A stretch of 12,383 nucleotides of DNA from Desulfobacteraceae bacterium. GTDB taxonomy: Bacteria > Desulfobacterota > Desulfobacteria > Desulfobacterales > Desulfobacteraceae. Of this stretch, positions 7,745 through 12,383 are shown in pieces. Location of the stretch: assembly GCA_011390435.1 (NCBI GenBank), contig JAABSK010000057.1, positions 1 through 12,383 on the forward strand. Reading direction: 5' to 3'. The notes under the pieces are model-generated. The model was not told the origin of the DNA and searched no databases. It saw nothing but the letters and a program-made list of their open reading frames with translations. Position numbers and translations under genes: made by a program. Position 1 is the stretch's first letter; each line of letters opens with the position of its first letter.

Positions 7745-7778
7745 AAAGCGCTGCTGGCGTGTTTGACAGCAGCACTTT
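7745..7778 (-). terminator. Hairpin between hcp and the HD-like gene (leaky terminator or mRNA-stability element)
   Basis: Inverted repeat with arms of 12 bases and one mismatch: AAAGCGCTGCTG (7745-7756) pairs with CAGCAGCACTTT (7767-7778) around a 10-base loop. On the minus-strand transcript it begins nine bases after the hcp stop codon and ends before the AAAGGAGG of the next gene. The base after the stem is not a U run (it reads GTTCATAAAGG), so a full Rho-independent terminator is unlikely. Partial termination, or a 3' stem protecting the hcp message so that hcp is made in excess, fits better. Confidence 0.5.
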
Positions 7779-7787
7779 CATTGATCA

Positions 7788-9431
7788 TTATTTGCCCTGC
7801 ATCATGGCAGCAACGTCCGTGTCAGGGTCAGTGATGGGTTTGATGTTAAAGTTTTCCACCAGCACATTCAGTACCGCCGGCGACACAAAAGCCGGTAATG
7901 TGGGCCCAAGACGGATGCCTTTGACGCCCAGGTGCAGCAGGGCCAGAAGAACTGCCACGGCTTTTTGTTCATACCATCCGATATCAAAGGACAAAGGCAG
8001 TTCGTTAATATCATCAAGGCCAAACACTTCTTTGAGTTTTAAGGCGATTACAGCCAGAGAGTAGCAGTCATTGCATTGTCCGGCATCCAGCACTCTGGGG
8101 ATGCCACCGATATCACCAAGATTTAATTTATTATAACGGTATTTGGCACATCCAGCCGTGAGGATGACAGCATCCTGCGGCAGCTTTTCCGCCACATCCG
8201 TGAAATACTGGCGGTCTTTCTGGCGGCCGTCACATCCGGCCATGACGACAAAACGCTTGATTGCACCGGATTTGACGGCGTCCACTACTTTGTCTGCAAG
8301 GGCCAGGACCTGATTGTGGGCAAATCCGCCGACAATGGTTCCGGTCTCGATCTCAGTGGGCGGGGCGCAGGTTCTGGCCTGTTCCACAATGGCGGAAAAA
8401 TCTTTGGCACGACCCGCTGCCCGTTCCGGAATATGGGGGGTGTCAGGATAGGATACCACACCGGTGGTGAACAGCCTGTCCTGATAGGTGGTGCTTTTTT
8501 TCATGGGAACCAGGCAGTTGGTGGTCATGAGAATGGGACCGTTAAAAGATTCAAACTCCTGATTCTGGTGCCACCATGACCCACCGTAATTGCCCTTGAG
8601 GTGCGCATATTTCTTGAACGCCGGATAATAATTGGCCGGCAGCATTTCGCCATGGGTGTAAACATCCACACCTGTTCCTTCGGTCTGTTTTAAAAGTTCT
8701 TCCATGTCTTTAAGATCATGTCCGGAGATCAGTATTCCAGGATTTGTTCCCACACCAATGTTGACCTGGCTCAGTTCTGGATGGCCGTAGGCAGTGGTGT
8801 TGGCTTCATCCAGGGCCGCCATGGTGGTCACGGTGATTTCACCGGCTTTGAGCACATTGGCCACCATGTCATCAACTGAAAGTTCTTCTGTGGTGGCAGC
8901 AAGGGCGTCATAGAGAAAATTCCATATCTCATCCCGGGTAACCCCCAGAACCGCAGCATGATCGGCATAGGCGGCAATTCCTTTCAGGCCAAGAATCAAC
9001 AGCTCGCGCAAGGAACGGACATCTTCGTTTTCCGTTGCCAGTACCCCGACAGACGCAGCTTTGGCTTTAAATTCAGACACATCTGTGGAAAACCAGGTGG
9101 CGCTGTCGTGAAGATCATCACCGATCTGGTCCTTTACAGATGCGTACAGCTCTTTTTTGACATCCTGCGCCTGGTTGATCCAGGCAATGATATTCTCATC
9201 GTTGAAATTGACATTGGTAATGGTGGTGAACAACGCCTGGGCAATGAACCTGCCGGTTTTTTCCGGAACAGCAATCCCAGCTGCCCGGGCTTTTTTAGCG
9301 ATCACACCGATCCCTTTAAGAGTGAAGATGAGAAGATCCTGCAGATCAGCAGTCGTTCCCTCTTTTCCGCACATGCCTGTGATGGTACATCCCTGTCCTT
9401 TGGCTGCTTCCTGACATTGAAAACAAAACAT
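7788..9431 (-). CDS. hcp: Hybrid cluster protein, class I (hydroxylamine / nitric oxide reductase)
   Basis: Cytoplasmic Fe-S enzyme (prismane protein). It reduces hydroxylamine to ammonia in vitro and, as shown for E. coli Hcp, NO to N2O. It has 547 residues against about 553 in Desulfovibrio vulgaris. The N-terminal cluster motif is Cys3-x2-Cys6-x8-Cys15-x5-Cys21, the class I spacing. All hybrid-cluster ligands are present: His238 (ISGHD), Glu262 (THGEMLPA), Cys306 (TTNCLVP), Cys400 (AGCDGR, the persulfide cysteine), Cys428 ([10 protein letters not shown]), Cys453 (GQCNDCYS), Glu488 and Lys490 (YEQKA). As I recall the Desulfovibrio numbering, each is shifted by exactly six. AAGGAG at 9441-9446 lies nine bases before the ATG. 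It is the first gene of a four-gene minus-strand operon, divergent from an HcpR-like regulator, with an FNR-type box in the shared promoter region. No separate Hcr-type reductase gene is present; the ferredoxin-like gene downstream may serve instead. Confidence 0.98.
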   Translation of the reverse strand: MFCFQCQEAAKGQGCTITGMCGKEGTTADLQDLLIFTLKGIGVIAKKARAAGIAVPEKTGRFIAQALFTTITNVNFNDENIIAWINQAQDVKKELYASVKDQIGDDLHDSATWFSTDVSEFKAKAASVGVLATENEDVRSLRELLILGLKGIAAYADHAAVLGVTRDEIWNFLYDALAATTEELSVDDMVANVLKAGEITVTTMAALDEANTTAYGHPELSQVNIGVGTNPGILISGHDLKDMEELLKQTEGTGVDVYTHGEMLPANYYPAFKKYAHLKGNYGGSWWHQNQEFESFNGPILMTTNCLVPMKKSTTYQDRLFTTGVVSYPDTPHIPERAAGRAKDFSAIVEQARTCAPPTEIETGTIVGGFAHNQVLALADKVVDAVKSGAIKRFVVMAGCDGRQKDRQYFTDVAEKLPQDAVILTAGCAKYRYNKLNLGDIGGIPRVLDAGQCNDCYSLAVIALKLKEVFGLDDINELPLSFDIGWYEQKAVAVLLALLHLGVKGIRLGPTLPAFVSPAVLNVLVENFNIKPITDPDTDVAAMMQGK

Positions 9432-9495
9432 TTGATTTTTCTCCTTGACTGATTGAGTTATCGAACAATTGATCTTTACATCGTGAATTGAAATT

Positions 9496-9501
9496 AATAT
9501 A
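9496..9501 (-). promoter_or_regulatory. Candidate -10 element of the hcp promoter
   Basis: On the minus strand this reads TATATT, five of six matches to the sigma70 -10 consensus. It begins 17 bases after the edge of the palindrome at 9519-9532, which would put the palindrome's centre near -37 to -40, covering the -35 position as in class II activation by FNR-type regulators. No good -35 hexamer exists apart from the palindrome, which fits an activator-dependent promoter. A TATTAAT variant shifted by a few bases is equally possible. Confidence 0.5.
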
Positions 9502-9518
9502 AAAACAGGGAAGCCGCC

Positions 9519-9532
9519 TTGACCTGAATCAA
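9519..9532. promoter_or_regulatory. FNR/HcpR-type operator, TTGA-N6-TCAA
   Basis: The sequence TTGACCTGAATCAA has perfect TTGA/TCAA outer half-sites with the 6-base spacer of FNR boxes, and its TTGACC half resembles the HcpR sites described for Desulfovibrio (from memory). It lies between the divergent hcp and regulator genes, 74 bases before the proposed regulator start and 88 bases before hcp. The regulator next door carries E-x2-SR in its recognition helix (TPETISRILK), the residues FNR uses to read TTGA. Likely role: activation of hcp and possibly autoregulation. Confidence 0.65.
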
Positions 9533-9605
9533 GAGATCAATTTTTTTTCAGGGAAAATAAGAAATTGCAGCACTTTTTTCAACAGCACCTACAGGAGAAT
9601 CATAC

Positions 9606-10274
9606 ATTATCAACAGTTTAAAAACAATCCCGCTCTTTTCCGGCCTCTGTGATGACCACCTGCAGAAAATCGTGGAAATTGCCACCACCCTGATCTTTGA
9701 CAAGGGACAGATGATTTTCAGTGAAGGAGATGATGGAAATGGGGTCTACATGGTTGAAACAGGGAAAATCAAGGTGTTCAAGCTTTCTGTTGACGGCAAA
9801 GAACAGATTCTGCATATTTACGGCCCAGGCCATACCTTTGGTGAAGTCCCGGTTTTTGAAGGCAGGCACTTTCCAGCATCATCCATGGCCCTTGAAAAAT
9901 CCAGCATTATTTTTATTCCCCGCAAAAAATTTGTCACCCTGATCACTCAGACTCCGGGGCTTGCCCTGAATCTTCTGGCAGATCTTTCCCGGCGCTTGCG
10001 GGAGTTTACTGTTCAGATTGAAAACCTGAGCCTCAAAGAGGTGCCGGCAAGACTGGCCGCCTATGTTGTTACGCTGTCAGAAGAGCAGGACAGCCAGGCA
10101 GCGGTTTTGCTGCCGATATCTAAGGTTCAATTGTCCAATCTGATCGGGACAACCCCTGAAACCATCTCCAGGATATTAAAGAAAATGATGGATACCGGAT
10201 TGATTGATGTACAGACAAAAACCATTATCATAAATGACTTTCAGGGACTGGTGGATCTGTCTCAGACCGGATAA
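9606..10274 (+). CDS. hcpR: HcpR-like Crp/Fnr family transcriptional regulator, probable ATT start
   Basis: DNA-binding regulator likely to control hcp in response to NO or nitrosative stress. The cyclic-nucleotide-binding-like sensor domain fills the N-terminal half (FDKGQMIFSEGDDGNGVYMVETG, then GPGHTFGEVPVFEG). A long dimer helix and a Crp-type helix-turn-helix follow (LPISKVQLSNLIGTTPETISRILKKM). The first standard start codon is the GTG at 9672, but it has no ribosome site and would cut off the conserved lead-in KTIPLFSGLCDDHLQKIVEIA. Upstream, in frame, AGGAG (9593-9597) stands eight bases before an ATT codon at 9606, giving 222 residues, the normal family length; no ATG, GTG or TTG exists between the in-frame stop at 9558 and 9672. 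Only one cysteine (Cys15) is present, so the FNR oxygen-sensing cluster is absent; some HcpR proteins use heme. It is divergent from hcp and followed nine bases later by the phosphoesterase gene. Naming it hcpR rests on family plus context. Confidence 0.85.
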   Translation: MINSLKTIPLFSGLCDDHLQKIVEIATTLIFDKGQMIFSEGDDGNGVYMVETGKIKVFKLSVDGKEQILHIYGPGHTFGEVPVFEGRHFPASSMALEKSSIIFIPRKKFVTLITQTPGLALNLLADLSRRLREFTVQIENLSLKEVPARLAAYVVTLSEEQDSQAAVLLPISKVQLSNLIGTTPETISRILKKMMDTGLIDVQTKTIIINDFQGLVDLSQTG

Positions 10275-10283
10275 CCGATCGAT

Positions 10284-11447
10284 ATGAGCTTTTTTTTCAT
10301 TTTCACCACCCTTTTGATTCTGGTGTATGCCTATACCGGCCTTCGCCTGATTCCGTCTCTGCTGTCTTCGAAAGCGGCTGTTGCCGGATGGTGTCTGCTG
10401 TCAGCCGCGTTTCTGACGTTGATTGTTCACCTGTATTTTCGCATCAATGATCTGATGCCTGGCGTTTCATATCTGCTTGCCTGGACAGGATATACCGGTC
10501 TTGGACTGGTCAGTGTTCTGTTTTGCCTGGTGATTGTCAGGGATGGGCTGCTGTTGCCGCTGTGGGTGACGCAGATCGTTGCACACTCCGGCAGCGTTGA
10601 GAAAAAAAAAGCAACTGCCCGGCGGCGTGCGTTTCTGGTCAAGGCCTCTGGTTGCGCTGTTGCGGCAGCCGGCGCCGGAGTCACGGGTCTGGGGCTGTTC
10701 AGAGCGCTTGAACCCCCCAGGGTTGTGCGGGTGAATATTCCGGTCAGCAAGCATCTTTCCGGCCTCAAAGGATTACAGATTCTCCAGTTCACCGACCTGC
10801 ATGTGGGACCGACCATCCGCTACAATTATGTTCAGTCGGTTTGTGATATCATCCATCAGGTTCGTGCGGATATCATTGTGCTCACCGGAGATCTGGTGGA
10901 CGGGTCTCCAGAATCCCTTGCCGATGATGTTGCGCCGCTCAAGGAACTGCAGGCACCCCTTGGTAAATATTTTGTCACCGGCAATCATGAATACTATTCC
11001 GGTGTGATGCGATGGATTGCGCAGATGAAAACATTGGGGTTTGATGTGCTGCTTAACGAGCACCGGGTGATCCCATACAACAATGCCCTTCTGACCCTTG
11101 CCGGTGTAACCGATATCAAGGCCGGCAGGTTTGATCAAGGTCATCGCTCAGACCCCGGAAAGGCGATCAACGGGTCTCCTGAAAACAGCTTCAAGCTTTT
11201 GTGTGCCCATCATCCTGCCAGTATCTACCAGGCAGCTCCGGCTGGATTTGATCTCCAGATTTCCGGCCATACACACGGAGGACAGTATTTCCCCTTTAAT
11301 TATTTTGTTCTGTTGGAACATCCCTTTGTCAAAGGGATGTATCTTTACGGGGACACGCAGTTGTATGTCAGCCAGGGAACGGGATACTGGGGCCCGCCCC
11401 TGCGGCTGGGAACCTTTCCTGAGATTACGGTATTTCAATTTATTTGA
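10284..11447 (+). CDS. Membrane-anchored metallophosphoesterase (YkuE/YaeI-like)
   Basis: Calcineurin-like phosphoesterase of 387 residues, probably membrane-bound with its catalytic domain outside the cytoplasm. The N-terminal 100 residues hold about three hydrophobic helices (roughly 2-24, 33-52, 62-90). Residues 113-120 (RRRAFLVK) look like a twin-arginine motif followed by another hydrophobic stretch, 121-140. The phosphoesterase domain runs from about 146, with all metal-site motifs: Asp171 and His173 in FTDLHVG, Asp203 in TGDLVD, Asn234-His235 in TGNHEYY, His309-310 in CAHHP and His329/His331 in SGHTHGGQ. The layout matches YkuE/YaeI-type enzymes, some of which act on lipid phosphates (lipid A intermediates) or are Tat-exported; the substrate here is unknown. 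The ATG lies nine bases after the regulator stop codon and has no strong ribosome site, suggesting translational coupling and co-transcription with hcpR. A link to nitrosative stress is only positional. Confidence 0.93.
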   Translation: MSFFFIFTTLLILVYAYTGLRLIPSLLSSKAAVAGWCLLSAAFLTLIVHLYFRINDLMPGVSYLLAWTGYTGLGLVSVLFCLVIVRDGLLLPLWVTQIVAHSGSVEKKKATARRRAFLVKASGCAVAAAGAGVTGLGLFRALEPPRVVRVNIPVSKHLSGLKGLQILQFTDLHVGPTIRYNYVQSVCDIIHQVRADIIVLTGDLVDGSPESLADDVAPLKELQAPLGKYFVTGNHEYYSGVMRWIAQMKTLGFDVLLNEHRVIPYNNALLTLAGVTDIKAGRFDQGHRSDPGKAINGSPENSFKLLCAHHPASIYQAAPAGFDLQISGHTHGGQYFPFNYFVLLEHPFVKGMYLYGDTQLYVSQGTGYWGPPLRLGTFPEITVFQFI

Positions 11448-11556
11448 TGGATTTACACAACGGGTTCTGGTATAACCGGTTCTGTATTAAAATCGATAAC
11501 GTCAATTCCCGTTTGCCGGCAATACTCCTGCGCGAATGGGAGGGAAATTCAACGCA
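11448..11556. other. Gap before hisD with palindromes; promoter not clear
   Basis: A 109-base gap with no gene. It contains an 8-base palindrome AACCGGTT (11474-11481), a direct repeat GGTTCTG (11463-11469 and 11478-11484), TATAAC at 11471-11476 as a possible -10, and a perfect 10-base palindrome TTGCCGGCAA (11513-11522). GGGAGGG at 11538-11544 is the likely ribosome site of hisD, though its spacing of 12 bases is long. There is no terminator-like hairpin with a T run after the phosphoesterase gene. A promoter or operator for hisD may lie here, but I cannot assign one firmly. Confidence 0.35.
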
Positions 11557-12383
11557 ATGAAACTATACCAATACCCATCTGATGATGCGGAAAAACAGGT
11601 TCAGGCAACTATTGACAGAGGCCTGGGGTTTTCAACCGACGACCAGGCAGCTGTGGAAGCCATTCTTGAAAATGTCAAAACCCGGGGGGATGCAGCCCTG
11701 GTGGAATATACCCGTCAGTTTGACTCCCAGAACGTGACGGTTGACTCGCTGAAGGTCACCCCCGGTGAAATTGATGCTGCTTTGGAAATGGTGGACACGG
11801 ATTTTATAAAAACGCTGGAGCGTTCCATCCATCAACTGGAGTACTACCATGCCAAACAGACGGAAAATTCCTGGATTGATACCCCGCGAAGCGGTGTGAT
11901 GGTGGGGCAGCTGGTGAAGCCGGTCAGTGCGGCTGGTGTTTATGCCCCCGGTGCCAAGGGCGGCACAACCCCGCTGGTATCGTCCGTGCTCATGGGTGCG
12001 ATTCCAGCCAAGGTGGCGAAAGTGCCGTCGATTTACCTGGTAACTCCGCCCATGGCCGATGGCCGGATTAATCCGTATCTGCTTGCTGCTGCTCATAAAA
12101 CCGGAGTTGATTCAGTGTTCAAGGCAGGAAGCGCCTGGGCCATTGCCGCCCTTGCCTATGGCACTGAAACCATTCCAAAGGTGGATGTGATTGTGGGGCC
12201 GGGCAATGTTTATGTCACTCTGGCAAAAAAGATGGTTTCCGGGACCGTTGGTATTGATCTGATCGCAGGTCCCAGCGAGATTCTCATCATTGCAGACAAG
12301 GATGCCGACCCGGACTTTCTGGCGGCGGATCTTTTGTCCCAGGCTGAGCATGATGTCATGGCTTCCTCCATTCTGGTCACTGA
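11557..12383 (+). CDS. hisD: Histidinol dehydrogenase, 3' end cut off
   Basis: NAD-dependent zinc enzyme of the last two steps of histidine biosynthesis, oxidising L-histidinol to L-histidine. The first 275 of an expected 430 or so residues are in the window, and the frame is open at the right edge. Family signatures are clear: YAPGAKGGTTPLVSSV (129-144), GAIPAKVA, LAYGTETIPKVDVIVGPGN (199-217), GIDLIAGPSEILIIAD (232-247) and LLSQAEHD (259-266). The last contains Gln262 and His265, matching the zinc ligands Gln259 and His262 of the E. coli enzyme. Two local differences from the common bacterial form: the PGG loop is about three residues longer (PGAKGGTTPL), and GGAQAIAA reads GSAWAIAA (191-198). 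Both may be lineage variants. The ATG at 11557 is the first good start; a purine-rich GGGAGGG lies 12 bases upstream. The rest of any his operon would be outside the window. Confidence 0.95.
   Translation, partial: MKLYQYPSDDAEKQVQATIDRGLGFSTDDQAAVEAILENVKTRGDAALVEYTRQFDSQNVTVDSLKVTPGEIDAALEMVDTDFIKTLERSIHQLEYYHAKQTENSWIDTPRSGVMVGQLVKPVSAAGVYAPGAKGGTTPLVSSVLMGAIPAKVAKVPSIYLVTPPMADGRINPYLLAAAHKTGVDSVFKAGSAWAIAALAYGTETIPKVDVIVGPGNVYVTLAKKMVSGTVGIDLIAGPSEILIIADKDADPDFLAADLLSQAEHDVMASSILVT

Noticed and set aside
1..12383. CRISPR array, tRNA/rRNA gene, insertion sequence or integrase
   Set aside because: No regularly spaced repeats, no cloverleaf or rRNA-like stretch, and no transposase or integrase motifs in any frame that is not a shadow of a real gene.

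Overview
The window is compact protein-coding DNA with no tRNA, rRNA, insertion sequence or CRISPR array that I can see. Gene content points to an anaerobic, probably sulfate-reducing, member of the Desulfobacterota (old Deltaproteobacteria; my guess is the Desulfobacteraceae). The pointers are a Desulfovibrio-type class I hybrid cluster protein, an HcpR-like Crp/Fnr regulator, a TAXI-type TRAP transporter, many 4Fe-4S proteins and a siroheme reductase-like protein. This lineage call is inference from protein content; I ran no search.

Layout. (1) 1-2673, plus strand: a 5'-truncated membrane sensor histidine kinase of the NarX/DegS-like HisKA_3 class, followed three bases later by its NarL/LuxR-type response regulator. 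(2) 2698-5415, minus strand, convergent with the kinase pair: a TAXI TRAP transporter made of a fused DctQM permease and, upstream of it, a periplasmic binding protein with a strong Shine-Dalgarno. The two-component pair may control it. (3) 5568-9431, minus strand: a four-gene operon running hcp, a degenerate HD-domain/zinc-ribbon protein, a multi-cysteine ferredoxin-like protein and a 213-residue siroheme/4Fe-4S protein. The last two genes overlap by ATGA. (4) 9606-11447, plus strand, divergent from hcp: an HcpR-like regulator that appears to start at ATT, then a membrane-anchored metallophosphoesterase. The gap between hcp and hcpR holds a palindrome, TTGA-N6-TCAA, at 9519-9532, spaced for activation of hcp. 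(5) 11557 to the end: the first 275 codons of hisD (histidinol dehydrogenase), cut by the window edge.

How the genes may work together. The central part reads as a nitrosative-stress (NO/hydroxylamine) response module. The Crp/Fnr regulator would sense the signal and activate hcp through the FNR-type box. Hcp would reduce NO or hydroxylamine. The ferredoxin-like protein is a plausible electron donor, and the mini siroheme protein a plausible second reductase for nitrite, hydroxylamine or sulfite. The HD-like protein has no assigned role. The points most worth checking are the small siroheme reductase fused to two ferredoxin clusters, the ATT start of the regulator gene, the HD protein whose HD motif reads YD, and the hairpin after hcp.
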